NCBI RefSeq assembly: GCF_001949145.1
Contig: NW_019091549.1
Location: forward strand, 1 to 64,000
Length of the DNA stretch: 64,000 nt
Direction: 5' to 3'
Origin: Acanthaster planci
Taxonomy: Eukaryota > Echinodermata > Asteroidea > Valvatida > Acanthasteridae
The notes under the pieces were generated by a model that saw only the letters and a list, made by a program, of their open reading frames with translations, ran no database searches and was not told where the DNA came from. Each line of letters starts with the position of its first letter. Positions within the stretch are counted from its first letter, which is position 1. Positions 11,899 to 25,310 of the stretch are shown here, piece after piece. The position numbers were made by a program, and so were the translations under genes.

Positions 11899-14800
11899 TC
11901 AGGCATCACCCACGTATATAAATAGATATGACGCTAGGGTCAGGGGTCACAAGTTGAGAGCCCAGGTGTTTTCGATTTCATTACTATGGTGCATCCTCTA
12001 TGTGCGGGCATTTGCACTCTGCATTCTGCAATGCATTCTGCATTTTGCCCAGCTGGATTGATTTTAGCCAAGGTCATCAAGCTTCAATTTCAGTGTAAAG
12101 TCAAATATTGTAGAATCAACAGCAGCCATTAAAATAAATATGGGAGTTTACATTCAACAGCTAGCCTACACACCCGTCTGGGAATAGCCAAACATCAACC
12201 GTGCGAACATGCCGAATATAGATGGGACAACTTCGAGATATTTCGGGTACTTCTGGAAACCTGGAGGAATTCATGCACTCTTGGTCACGTGGACACTGGT
12301 TGATACCGGACCCTTGATTCGTAGAGTAGTCAGAACCATTCGGTCTGGTATCCAGACTATCCCAACCCATACAGTGCAAGAGTATTTATACCAGAAAGGG
12401 GGGGGTAAATTGGCACTGCAATGACGCGAATTATGCATTATGAATCGAGACGCAAAACAAGTTGAGTCCAACTCAAGCTAGGCGTTTGCACAGTTTGTGT
12501 CTGTCGCACGCAGAAGAAATAAGGGCTAGAAGAAGATGTGTAGAAGAAATGGAACAAAGGAACAAAGCACAGTCAAGATGCCCAAATGGTGATGTTCACG
12601 ATTTTACTGTAAGCAAACTATTACGACACCCGCCTGTGGTGTGAACGGATACCCTTGATCGTTACATACGCTCGTACGTGTTACGCAGTACTATCCCCAC
12701 ATTATGCAAGCGACTTGCCAAGCTCGTTTTATTTATCTCGCCGAAAATATGATATGCGGCGTGCCACATCATGAGCCCGAAACGAAATTGAAAACCATGG
12801 TCGAAAGTAATTTATCTGTATGGTGAATGGCTGGGGAGAAAAACAGCAAGAGCGGGGTAATTGAATTATCCCTGCACCACACATCAATAGATCGACGATT
12901 GTGTGCTCCATTCACTCTGCCGTAATATTCAAATGCTAATTGGATTCCAGAGTCCCTATTTTTTTCGAATTGCACATCACTCGGAGCTGTTGAACTAACA
13001 CAGACAATATTGAAGTGCACGGCGTTGTTAATAACGTTGTTATTGCAGGGCCCCCTAATTGAATTCATTCCAATGCTGAGATACGTGGGCATATGTCCAC
13101 GTATATCAACTTAACTTCGGCAGTTTTCTCCTGGCGAAGACCGGCCACCAAATATCAATCATTACGAGATTAGCGATCACATGGTGAGCTGTTCACCTCT
13201 AATTTGCGCCAACAAAAGGCCCATGCATCCATGTGGAACTAACGATGTCAACAGAACAGACTTTTTTGACTTCAGGCCCAGGCAGCGGCTCCAATAGAGG
13301 GTTTTCTTCTGACCCGCAGACAACACCCAATAGAACACAGTGGAATAATTCCCTGCAGGCTATCTAATAATTGATGTCACCGCGAGTGCTAAGTTCTCTT
13401 ATTGGTCCTCGCGCTCTACTTCATCCACCCTACAGCAAAGCTACGTCCAATTTTAACGCTGGAAGTAAACCTGCAGTGAATTGTTAATTTTTAAACCTTA
13501 TCTGTAAAATGGGTACGTTGAAAAAAAAGAAGAACAGAATAAGTGCCAATGCAGAGGACACGTAAAACATTTAGCTTTGTTTTAAACAATGGTTGGCCTT
13601 TTTTTGTAATGACCTCCTGCAGAGTTTATCACACAGACATATCAATAATGACAAAATAATTGCTTCTGACTCAGCCCAACGCTTTATATCTCAGCATGCT
13701 AAATTGTGACTGAACAGTGCAACATTGACGGCACAATATGCATGTTGATATTAATAAGTCCTAAATATTTATGGACCTGACAAGATCGTCGAGCATCGGA
13801 GGATTACCCCACGCACTAACTTCATAATTTAGAATGTTTGGTATAGACGCCGCATGAATCATGCGCACTCTGGGCCACTCCAAAATGTACACCAGCCTCG
13901 GTAACTTGATCATTCTGCTCTGTGTCCGGCAATATGGCATTGTGTTTTTAAAACTCGAAAAAAATGACATGAGTTATCCAGAAAAAAGGATTTCGAAACA
14001 AATATCAGGGATGCATTAAAAGCTAATGCTTCCGAAGACCTGCCGTTCAAATCGAAATGGAGGAAGATTCAGTCCGTTTCTCCACTAAACAACGTGAGGG
14101 TATTTAGTTAATGGCCAGGATGATGTCAGGCTTCTGCACTATTGCCAAGGGGCATAGATCCCGAAGGGTGGGGAGTATATCCCCTCGCAGGATCTGAGCG
14201 GAGTTTTGAAAAAGAAAGAGGAAAAGAAAAGAGGAAAATGATAGAAGGCTGGAGGCAAGACGTAAATGTCACGTCAAATTCAGAGCAGAAATTTTGGAAA
14301 GATGGTGTGTAATCCGGCAGTGCATATACGAACAAGTAAAACTACTTTATGGTACAGCGCAGTATAACAAACATAATGGGGTTCACATAAAATGTTTGGT
14401 GTAGCGATCTTTGATCCGTTCAAATGTGTGACGATCTGCTTCACAAATGTGTCTTCGTGAGGATTTGTGGCCAATACCTCCGCCTTACACATAACAATAA
14501 GATCAGGTTGAAAATAAACAACACGGAAATCGGTGCATTTTGCCCAAACGCCATGTTATTTGTCTTCATCTTGTGGGTTATTCTCACTGGAAGTGGCATC
14601 GCGAAGTGTGGTCAAGTTTCGTCGACTCGTCGGAAAAAAACCGCAAGTGACATACAGTACTGTTTAATACACTGGTACCCGTTGCTAAATAAGAACTACA
14701 AAGGATTGTCGCACCGGGAACCATTCTATAGTGCTGGACCCTGGATTGTACACATATCCGAACTTTGCAGCCAAAGAAATGTGGCGCTGTCGTTGCTGAA

Positions 14801-14984
14801 AACGAGCCAAGTAGTAAAATATTTCACCGAGATTTATGTGAGGTATGAAGTCGGAAAAGGTAACCGTCAGATTTTTTATGTCCGATTGTTGCGGATAGGT
14901 GGACACAAAGGTAACACATAACACTGTTACTGAATACTGATGCACCTGTACAAATAATAACCTTTACAGGATGTCATTTTTTTT
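11899..14984. other. Gene-free spacer
   Basis: Small tandem CATTCTGCA repeats near 12010-12050. A 165-codon frame (14424-14921, +) was not accepted as a gene: no domain, no start context, no splice partner. Confidence 0.5.
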
Positions 14985-15720
14985 ATTACTATAATGGGAG
15001 ACTTTGAGACGCTTGGTGGCGGCAGACAAACGGGCCCTATTTGCCTGGGCATGCGCGCACTATTAGTTCCAAGCAAGCGCGAGAACAACTGTTGAAAATG
15101 ACTGGTTTCGTTCGTTGCTGGGTTCGGGGGGGCTGATGGCCTTGCACAGATTTTAGTGAAGGAAATACGTCACTCAGGGCGACAGCTAACGACGCGCAGA
15201 GTATTGTGGGTAAAGTTCTGGCATGTGCGCGAGCTCGCTAAATTAGGCTGTTATCAATTCGATATTTTTTTTCTTTCTCTTCCTCACAGCTGGAAATATT
15301 CTCACTACACTTTAATAGTTCATCCATGGAGGAAGGAAAACAGGTTTCCTTCCTCCACAGTCAATCCAAAATTGAGAAAGACAACCAGTGATTTGAAATA
15401 TATCGCCGAAAGACAAGTAATCAGTGATACTTAGTGAGAAGATAAATTACCAATTGTTTCAAGGCCATGTTTTTTATCATAAGCCGACACTTTGGCCTGT
15501 GCAAAAGCATTGCCATTGGCTAACCAAGAACTTAAAATAACGCAAGCTGCGCTAACAGGAAGTGATAACCTCGCAGTCGGAGGTCGTGCACAAAGTAGCC
15601 AATCATAGTGCAAAGCCATCAGCCCTTCTCAGCGCCCTGTCAGGGCGCTTGAGGACGAGCAAAATGACCAGTTTGTCTGCCGCCACCACCACGTATCTCC
15701 AAGTCTGCCAGTGTTATTTC
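14985..15720. mobile_element. Long inverted-repeat (foldback) element
   Basis: Left arm about 14985-15230, right arm about 15505-15720. Best paired segments are GGTGGCGGCAGACAAAC (15013-15032) with GTTTGTCTGCCGCCACC (15671-15687), and GGCTGATGGCCTTGCAC (15131-15146) with GTGCAAAGCCATCAGCC (15609-15625). Pairing weakens toward the centre (GCGCAG...AAAGTTCT). The open frames inside have no recognised domains. Confidence 0.6.
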
Positions 15721-18420
15721 GGTTTTAATTTACGATATATTTTTAAAATTCTCTTTCTTTTTTCTTCTTTGATTTAATTTATGGTTTTTTTTGGGGGGGG
15801 GGTGCAGAGCAAGGGGTTCATCCCCATCCCACCCCCACCCCGGATCTGAAGCCTGTCTATTCTGATACACTGTGAATTTGTTGTGTCACGGAACCATCCT
15901 AATTGATCAAGAAGAGGCGTTCTAAGTTGAAACATCCGTGACTCATCATCGGTTGGGTTCAAATGCGAGGGCAGTCAACCTTCAATCAGCACCCAAAGAA
16001 ACTGCGTTACCTCCTTGTCTTTTTGAGTGTGAATCTGTGGTACCTTAGGTTAGAAGACAAAGCGACAGTTGTCTTCGTTATGCTTAATCGATTCGGTTGT
16101 AAACAATTGGCACCGATTCAGCGTTGGGATGTTTTAAATCGGTGCTTGGGTTCCAGTTTCCCGATTCTTCTAAAGATGGCAATGGAGCTAGATTGTTGAA
16201 TAATTTACCAGAAGATTTCTCATGTTAATACGAAACCATTTTAGATCTGTATGGTGTAAATTGCATAAGATCAGCACATGATTTTCCTATTTTCTGTTTC
16301 ATTCTCGTCGGCTTTATACGGTCCTTGCTCAGAGCACACTGTATATTTCATGCCACTACTGTTCTGCATATTGTGCCTTCGATTTTGTGACCCTAGACTG
16401 ATTACACAGAATTTGACCTTTCCCTGAGAAATGGTCATAGAATATTCAGATAATCTTAGGGGAGAAATTAACATGGAGTTTAACACCGATAGTTTTCTTT
16501 GGCTGCAAAAAATTCCGCATTTTGCCCCACGCCTTCGTCATTTGAGAACCCACAAAGCTCTTGAAGTTCCTGAACGTGATCTACACGTTTATATTAGCAC
16601 TACAGTGCCCTTAAAATAAAAAGGATAAAGATGCCACTTTAATACATAGCTCACGAATCGGGTGTCGCGGCTTTCGTTTCAAAAGGAGAGCTCCGTACTT
16701 GAGGTTTCTTGTTACGGACGATACCATGTTGCTCGTCGTGTATGATGAGGACACAGACACTGTTCGGGAATTAATGTAGTCACCGTTGCAACTACTGAAC
16801 ACTGGCACTGGATTTTCCATAGTGATCGTGTTGTGACAGCCAGTGGTTCTGTGCTATACTTACCTCTGAAGCTTGCCGTCAAGGAAGAAGTCATACTATC
16901 GAGAAAACATCGCATACTGACCTCCGTTGTGTCATGGATTCCCTTCGTAACCCCCCTCATCGGCAGAGTGGTACCGCCTCCCCCAGCGTCGCTCACCGTC
17001 ACTCCATCAATGTTGAATCATTTACGATAGATTCCATTAAATTATCATGGAATTTCAATTAAGTTATAACAGACTCTGGAAGGGACACCCGCAGGCCGGC
17101 GCGTTCGGTGTTCAATTTCCATCACATTTCCTCCTCTGAAATTGGCAATCTATTTTGAGTCGCGTTGTCAATAATTGGGGTCAGCCCTAGACGTGTATCA
17201 TGTGCATTATCATAACGCCGCAATTCTCCTTTCCAACTACTTCTTCTCGCTCAGTACAAGCGGAACGTGTGTGTACAGATCTCCAGTTGACAGCTGTTCT
17301 TTTCAACACATTTCAATTAGGCGAATTGTCGGTGGTATCAAGCCTGTATCTTGCAACTTTCAAGCCCATCTAACCCGTTTTACAGGAGCCCGCCTGCGAG
17401 GTTGCAACCCGCGTGGCGTGGCACAGAAGCATCTCTGTAGTCGTCGGTGTTTCAATGTTGGTAGGTGGAGTTGTGGTGCAATTTTCTGTATTTACGCTTT
17501 TAGTACTTTCACCTCGGGAAAATAAACTTTTTTTTGTAGTTTAGAATGGCTTTGAAATGAATTTGTTCGTCTGGATTACAATAGCATGTTGGCACTCGAA
17601 TCCACCTACATGTATGTTGTCACGGTAGCGCGGGGTGCCTGCTGTGCTTGAAATTACTTTTGGACAGACCATCATATGGCTCGATAATTGCTTCTTTTTT
17701 TTTCAATCCACTTGAAATAGATTTTGTTCAAACTGCATAAAGTAACTGTCCGATTTTGTTGTAAATTGAAGTATAAAATGTCACAGTAGTTGTTTATTAT
17801 TCCATTTTTGTGTACTTATGCCCACACCGCTTTTCAAGACAACCGCTCAACATCTCACTGGTAAGCATAATGTTGTATGATTCTACAATGTCATTTTGGA
17901 AATGCGTACGCATATTAATGTACTGTCATTAACCCCACGTGTTGTCTGTGATATTGTGTGAATATGAAGGGCAAACATCTGTCAAAAGATCAACTCATGT
18001 CTCAGTGTTCACGCTACAGAGCGTTGTCTGGACTGTGTGATCATAATCATTTCCGGGTCAAAGTATTAGAGGTTAAAATGCGTCATCCACATGGAGTGGG
18101 CAAAAAGAAGTCATCTAGGCATTCTGTTGGTGTGAATTTTCTACCACGGTGGCGTTCATGACTCCAGTAAATCCTGGCATGCCTGCTCACCAATTTCGGA
18201 ATTGATTCGCGCTGGAAACTAATACCGAAACTATTGTTTGGGGGATTCTGCGTGGGCACTCAAATCAACGGTGATGGATTTGGTATCAGATGAAAAACAC
18301 CGTCGTTTCTAAATGACAACGGAGAAATGCTGCCGTTAACGTTTGGATATGACAATGCCTGCACAATATCAAAGGGCACGAAAAACATCATCCGGGTACA
18401 CCCACACACACAAGTGTGTA
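15721..18420. other. Gene-free spacer
   Basis: T/G and C runs at 15785-15840. TACATGTA at 17607. No gene seen. Confidence 0.55.
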
Positions 18421-18583
18421 TTTGCCTGCAACTGGGGACCCCCTATTGTTCCTCTTTTGTTTGTACTCTAACTTTTTTAGAAGACCATCCATATGTTTGT
18501 ACACAGTTGTCAATCGGAGACCCTCTGTCAATCGGGGACCTTATTATCCTCTATTGTTCAGGGTCCCCAATTGCATGCAGAAA
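18421..18583 (+). mobile_element. Short TIR element, family B copy 2
   Basis: Ends are TTTGCCTGCAACTGGGGACC and, inverted, TTCTGCATGCAATTGGGGACC. It carries an internal near-duplication, TCAATCGGAGACC then TCAATCGGGGACC, absent from the copy at 2471-2610. Overall match to that copy is high over about 140 bases. No protein. Confidence 0.7.
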
Positions 18584-21263
18584 CAAACTCACACCCACCT
18601 ACCATACATCTCCTTAAAGGGCAGCAGCGTTCAATGCAACTACATGGTATACAAAAAGGCTTCGTTCAATGACAGCTATTTAAAGAACCTTACTTCAGTG
18701 AACCACTCGCAGCCGTTTCACGCTGACTTTCTGGTTAGTTTGAGCATGTATCTGCTCTGCCGCAGTTCACGTTTAAATCCTGACGTTTTCCAGCACTTCG
18801 TCGGTCGGGTTCGGCTGACTATTACAGCTATGCTTGTTGAGAGATGCATGACAATCGTCAAAAGCCAGCCCTCTCTCTAATTAACCTTAATTAAGCCAGC
18901 ACGACCCTGCAAAGTGGAACTGCACGTTTGGCACGCAATAAACCCCCCGCGCGGGAAATTCTGCACTTTTTTCCACTCCGACAACGCATCCACCATAATA
19001 ACTAATTTTGCCTGCGCGCTGTATTCACAAATCGTCCGGATTGCCAGTCGTGTTGGCTTGGCGATATTGAAAGTTGCAATTAATCAAAAGGTGTTCATTG
19101 ATAGAGGCTCGCCTTGATTAAACGGTGCAGGCAATAATGCCCAACTCACGTGACGCACATATCTATTTACCCTGCCGATGTTACTCAATTCTGCATAGTC
19201 AGTTTCAATTTTGTTGGGGCGTTGTGGACACTGACAGTAACTTCTTGGATCAAACTTATCCAAATAATTCATTTCCTGCTTAGACTCTAGGCAAAAAAAG
19301 GTTCGCGCCAATGAATTCTGAGCCTCTGGCGTGGAGACGGGAGCGCCGCGCCACCGTGGCATTCAACATCTTTGCCCGACTGAAAGCAATCACCACAATG
19401 AATGGGTATGAGAAATTTGGATATTATACCTATATCTATAGGAGTCCAGCAGGCTACCTGGGGCTGAATCTCGTATACACACTTTCCTCAATTAGCTGGC
19501 GTCAGAATCAGCTGTCTTGTTAGCAGCACAACGCTTTGACCATGCTCGCCCGAGCCCCGGTCCTTGTCCAAGAGAAAAGTAAACAGCCCCGGCCAATTTG
19601 GAGAGTGCATTCATAGCTTGTACAAACCTGAAATTGGACTTGATTTTTCTTGACTGAGGAGCTTTCTCGGGAGGGGAAATGTCGAATTCTGTGTTGAGTA
19701 TCTGTCAGGCCCTGGGGTGTGTGTGCCAATCAAGTCGGCCTCGGTAATGGTTCACCTGCCATCCCTGTATCCCGCGTGCAGGACAGAGCGTGTGATGACT
19801 GCACACTACAACCCCTCTGCAACTGGCAGAGGGATAAACACGTCTAGCTTTGGCTTCGAAAATTCGACCCAGACAAAAACAGAGTAGGCCTGTAGTCGGT
19901 TTGTTTGCCGCCAATTCTTCCGTGGAAAAGACCTCGACCCTTCTGGTTTTACTGCTTAAAGTATTCAGAGATCAACCAGCATTCTGATTATTAATTTACT
20001 TCCTATTGATGTTTCCATTGTTTTCATGACGATCAATCAGGGTCATTGATCAATTATGTGGGGTCTCTGTAAATCAAGATAGTTACCGATCGACCTTCAG
20101 CCCTTGTACATTTGTAGTTAGACTTCTGTGGGTACCTGTGGGTACCTCCTTTAATGACGGCAACAGTGAATGAACCAAACTGAAAACAATCTTCTCATCG
20201 AATTCATGTTGACCTGAAGGCATGAACATATTAAGTGTCAGGACAGAAGTACTGTACAATGCACAGTCTTTCGTTTCCAGACCGTAAATAAGGTGAAATG
20301 CTGGAACATGGAATACCTCTCGTAGGGCAGTGCTCCCATTTTGAAGATATCCTAGGGCACAGTCACGATCACATTTGTTGTTATGCGATGACGAAGACAC
20401 AGCTTTCAGTATTTATAGCCGTATACATAGCCTAGTTTGAGCCTCTTAGCTCAGTGCACGTGTTCTGATAAATTCTTTTGATAAAATTATCTTCTGATCC
20501 TTTGTAGCTTGAGAATTTCAGGCCTTTTTTCGAAGGTATTTACTGCTAAGAGTAATTCGGCTCATTTTCTTTGGTTTCCTGTAAACTTACCAGATAGGAG
20601 AAACATCACAAGTTGCCCCTCATAATGTGGCTCTTTTAAAACGTGACTTTTCCGAGTGTTTTGTTGTTCAAAAATTGAATGCCTAAAACTGCTCAAAAGG
20701 ATGCAATCGTCATTCTAAAAGAGTAGGATAGTCACTTGGAAAGAGTTGTCCTCCATATCCTGGCGCGAATGGGGGTGGGAGTCCCCCCCCCTGCTGTCTG
20801 AGACACCCCCCCATGAAGTGGGAAAAATAATAACAAACAAGTAAAGTAAGTACTACAATATTATTATTTATCCACAAAAATGAGACATTAACAAAATAAT
20901 CCCCGACCTACGACCCGGAGAAATTCCTGGATCCGCCCCTTATATGGCTCTGATAATGGAGCGAGCGGGTTCGCACTTTTTACATCTAGATAAACAGTTA
21001 GTGCTCTGTTCTTAAAGATGCGGTTTTGCGGAGTAGTTATCGGTGGGTTACAACACTGTTAAGAGGTTAAGGTGTAATTTTCAAATGTTGATTTCCAACC
21101 ATGGCCGGAAGTCTGCTGTTCTGTCCTGTTTGAGTGGACTGAGAGAAATCCCCTCGAAAGCGGTGCATCATCTGCAAACAGCACATCAAAGACGTGCACG
21201 GTATCAAAGCAATTCCACGGTAAAGACATGGCATTTTGACGAAATAAATTGTAACTGAACATT

Positions 21264-21320
21264 CACTGAAAAAAATATTTGCAACTTAAATTAAGTTGGT
21301 ACTTCAGGTATTGCAACAGT
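21264..21320. mobile_element. Tiny CACTG-ended inverted repeat
   Basis: Begins CACTG and ends CAGTG, with a central near-palindrome AACTTAAATTAAGTT. It resembles a miniature of the element at 31096-31195. At this size chance cannot be excluded. Confidence 0.35.
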
Positions 21321-23454
21321 GGTCCTTTTTTAACTTTACCCCGACAAGGATTCACATAACATCCCTTTTGATGTGTGTCAAAATGTCATGCCGCTACCTT
21401 GGAATTGCCAATCCTTGTTATTATCCTCGTCGGTCCTAGCACTTTAAAGACAGTGAACTATTCACTTCATCTCTGGGCGCCTTACGTGATGCGACAACGT
21501 TGTTGGGGTGGAATTAAGCGTTTTGCATCGATCTTTGATATTCCTGCGTCCAGCAAGCCATCTTCCGTCCTGCCTCGGGCCGACCACAAACGGGCACATG
21601 GTCACGTGACGTGCAGTCCCAGGTCTGCCTGTCATGCTCCAATCGCTATATAGCTTCGGAGGTAATTGAATTTTTTTGCAGGAGTGGCCCTGCAGCGCCA
21701 ACAGTGCATGCTGCACTTAGTGGGGCTGGTTTGCCGCTGGACTATGTGGATATGCCTGCTGCGATCGCTTTCTATTCTGTGCCAAAAATATAGAGCCCAC
21801 AGTTTCATCTCGAGCAATTTTTTGGGGGTGTTCTATAAACTTCGGTGCTGTGTTTATTGGTGCATAAGAGGCAACGAATGAAGAAAAAAATTCCAATAAA
21901 AGCGTCCGAGGATTGTCCGTCTACAATAAGTTTCCTCGGGACGCCAGGAGCCAGGGAGTTTGGAACAGGCGGGTTAATTTCGCCAGGATCGATCGGTGAT
22001 TGTCACTGGGAGGAATGTGAACCCAAGATTGCCCTCAAGCCCAACAATACTCACAACTCTGCTCTTTGCAAATTTGACGGGCTTTGTTTTTTTCCCACTG
22101 GCTGGCGGAGGTTAAAGGAATCTGGATGAAATTAGCCAGGAATTAGGCCACATAGACAAAAACCAACCGTCTCTTCTCGTTATATATGACTTTCAGTACT
22201 TTCGGTTTAAACATTAAGTTTGTATGCAAATTTACAGTGCCAGAATGTAAAGAATTTGGCTGCTTTCCACTGCAATTTTAATTTTGTTATATTCAGAAAC
22301 ATCACGTGCTATTAATTTCTGAGCTATTACAAATGATGTAGATTAAAAAGAGGCTGCAGTGAAATAAAAATGGACGAGAGTATATAGAACCCGTCAAAGT
22401 TGATCGACGCAGTCAATTCGTGGGGTCTGTTATATTAGTGGACGATGATTAGTTAGAGTGTCATGTTACCATAAGATTAATCAACCACTCCATCTATGTA
22501 CGCTCACCATCTGTACCACCTTCAATTTTTCATTGTAATTGCCTGCCACGAACAAATTTAAAACTATATGTTAACCCTGTAGTTGGGCAAAATCCAAGCT
22601 TTGACAGCTTCATCAGAAAAAAATATATTTTGTTCCAACTCCAGTTTCTCCGGCAAAACCTCTTAAACGATGGTTTGGTTTGGTGACAAAATGTGGTAAT
22701 TGGCATGAGTTTAGAGTTGCAATGTCGGGTTTAGTTAGACCATAGAGCAAGGACCCAGGTCAGACTGTTGTCTCCTCACAAGCCGGGGGTGGGTTGGTGG
22801 TAGCTGAACTTTTAAGCCGGAACCACATGCGAACCAGCTTGGTCAATTTCTTTCGGTTGGTTATTCCAGGTTTTGCTTTCATACAGAGGCCTCATAGTGG
22901 TATGGCGGGACAAAACTTAAAAACAAAAGGGGATTGATAAACAAAAGAAAGAGAACACAATTAAACCAGAAAGATAAAAGTAAACCAGTGAATCGCGTGG
23001 AATTAAAAACAATCGAAAATAACGAAATAAATTATATGGGATAAGAGTTAGCATGATTACCAACAAATAAGTTATAATTTAACTTTAAAACGGCCGTGAA
23101 TATGCATCACACTACAAACACTTAGCAACAGAGAATTAAAAGGTTACAGCAGTAACGTGTTGTGTAACAAAAAGGACCGAGTTTAGTGCATTGTCGTCTC
23201 GGTAACTTCGTCGTTTTTGCGCCATGTGTGCAGACATAATTAAGTACTGCATTTTGTCACAATAACTTCAAAACAGGTGTTTGATGAACAGTTAAACAGG
23301 CATTCACATAATTTAATCTCATTATGTGAAACTTTTAAGATGAGAAATGAGTGTATTTTAACACTCTTTAAACGAACATAATTGAAATGTGTAGCTGGGT
23401 TGCAATATGATTAAGCTGAAAAAAAAACTGATGCCTCCTGCATATTAAAGTGTG

Positions 23455-23660
23455 GAGGAGCCCGTGATATCACAGCAAACAGTACAAATGTTGCCTCCAT
23501 TGTGCCCGGTGTTGATATCAGCGCCTCTGTCAGACTGGTGGTAGAGTATCAATAGACTGGCTCGGGTAATTGAGGAGATTAGTAAGGATGCGTTAGTAAT
23601 TAACCACTAATGGCATTATTGCGACTTGCACAAGCAGCTGACGGCGTACGCGCGTGTGTG
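23455..23660. promoter_or_regulatory. Candidate regulatory island, TAAT cluster
   Basis: CATTGTG, GATATC twice, GGTAATTG (about 23565), GAGATTAG, TAATTAA (23597-23603), ACTAATGG, CATTATTG and a CAGCTG E-box (23635-23640) lie within 200 bases. E-box plus homeodomain grammar suits the LMO/LDB1 partner classes, but this is inference. Confidence 0.25.
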
Positions 23661-25125
23661 TGCTTGTAGCGACGGCCATAGGCTGTCCTCGTTCTCCGGT
23701 CGCCAAAGGCAGGCATTCACATTCTGTTGGCATAATTTGACAATAATTTAATGAAGTGGGAGCGAAAATAGAATATATACGGTTGGAGTGTCACAGACAG
23801 ATAACCATTGATACCCGTTTAAAGGGTTTTAAAGTAATTGATAATGAATGGTTTTGTACATAGTGTGCTCAAAACCACAAAGCAACAGTTATTTTCTCTC
23901 AGAAGAATTGTCAGAAACTGTTTCGTTTTTGATATCAAACTGAGCTTAGAATATCATCTTTTCGAAACTGAAAGCTTCATTTCTGTCCGATGCGGAGATA
24001 ATCTGGATTGCGTGAAACAACTGTTTTTCCGTCAACAAACAAACAAACAGCAGCCTGAAATGATTCAAAGTAGTTAACGATATAAGTAACAAGAATGGCA
24101 CCTTGTCACAAATTGACTGATAAAGCAGTAAAAAAGGGGGGGGGAATCGAGGAGAAATCTCATTTAACCGATTTTAATGCTGATGGAAATCATTATTAGT
24201 CATCGATGGTCTTGGAATCAACCTGCCCTTGGCCGGAAATCCTTTAATGGAGTGCATATTCTCGAGGCCATGTAAGACGAACTCCCTTGCGCGATGTTTG
24301 CGACAGAATCATCGAGTACATCACCGTTCATTTAATAGAACACCAATATTATGGTGCACTGTTGAATAACTGATACTCTTTGCATTTGCGCTTAAGTGGC
24401 AGTTTATTCTGAATCACTGAGCAGTGCTATGTTAATGTGAGTGCATTTTGATAAGTCTCAGTATCATGCCCTGTAATATGCACATGTATATATTTCCAAT
24501 GGCCTGCGCGGTAAAGCCTATCACAATATAAGGATGTACTGCTGGGAAAGAGAACGCCCAATAAATCGAAATTGAAGGTCATTTTGTGCAATTGCGTTAG
24601 AAGGAAGATGGGATTATTGGGATCCGTTACCGCCAAGATATTTCCCCAGTATTACTGTCTGGTTCCCCACCCCCGAACCGACTCCCTATTAGTTTGAACC
24701 GTCTTGCGCTCGTTTCAAAATGATTCTTACAACATTCAAACACGCCCTCCTCGTAGGCTATGATGGCAAAATCAGTCCAAAAACGGAGGCGATTTCACAG
24801 ACCGTAGCGCGAATGTTTTAAAGACGAAAACCACGAGCAGTTTTGCTCGACTGAGCTAAATTTCTGCAGATGTGCTCGACATTGATGTGTTCACGAGCAT
24901 GAAATTCCATCCAATTTAAGTTAAGCCTGTCATTGCGAGGACAAGATGGCTTGGTGGGGTCCAGTTGCTCCCTCTTGTACACAGGGTTCACGGCCAGCCT
25001 AACAATTTCTTAATACAGATCAAACAAGTCGACATTTTTTCATTGATGAATTTTCAGTAAGGTAGGCCTATGCAACCTTTTTGGGACAGCTCAAGAACCT
25101 ACAGTCCGTGTTTTCTTTTCTTGTT

Positions 25126-25310
25126 GAGTGTAAATGTGCTTACACTCTATAAACTATCGGGTCAGATGGACCCGGACTGCGGGTTCGGTGGGGCCTGATC
25201 CTTTTTTGGGGGTCACAAAATGACCCTCTTCTGGGTCATTCTGACCATTACCCGGGGAAGAGTAAGGTACCACGGGACCCGGATCAATCTGATCTGGGAG
25301 TTTTTAATAT
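25126..25310. repeat. Cluster of nested GGGTCA...TGACCC palindromes
   Basis: Contains GAGTGTAA/TTACACTC (25126-25133, 25140-25147), GGGTCAGATGGACCC, GGGTCACAAAATGACCC (about 25210-25226), GGGTCATTCTGACC and ACCCGG/CCGGGT words. A similar set lies at 46120-46256, suggesting one palindromic repeat class. No outer ends were defined. Confidence 0.45.

Larger units (their letters stand above)
18584..25125. other. Gene-free spacer, 6.5 kb
   Basis: Contains the small inverted repeat at 21264, the island at 23455-23660, C runs at 20780-20810 and a GGGTACCTGTGGGTACCT duplication at 20130-20147. TAGGCCTA at 25063. No coding gene found. Confidence 0.55.

Noticed and set aside
14424-14921. 165-codon open frame, plus strand
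   Set aside because: Low similarity to anything I recognise, one hydrophobic stretch only, and length is possible by chance in 64 kb.
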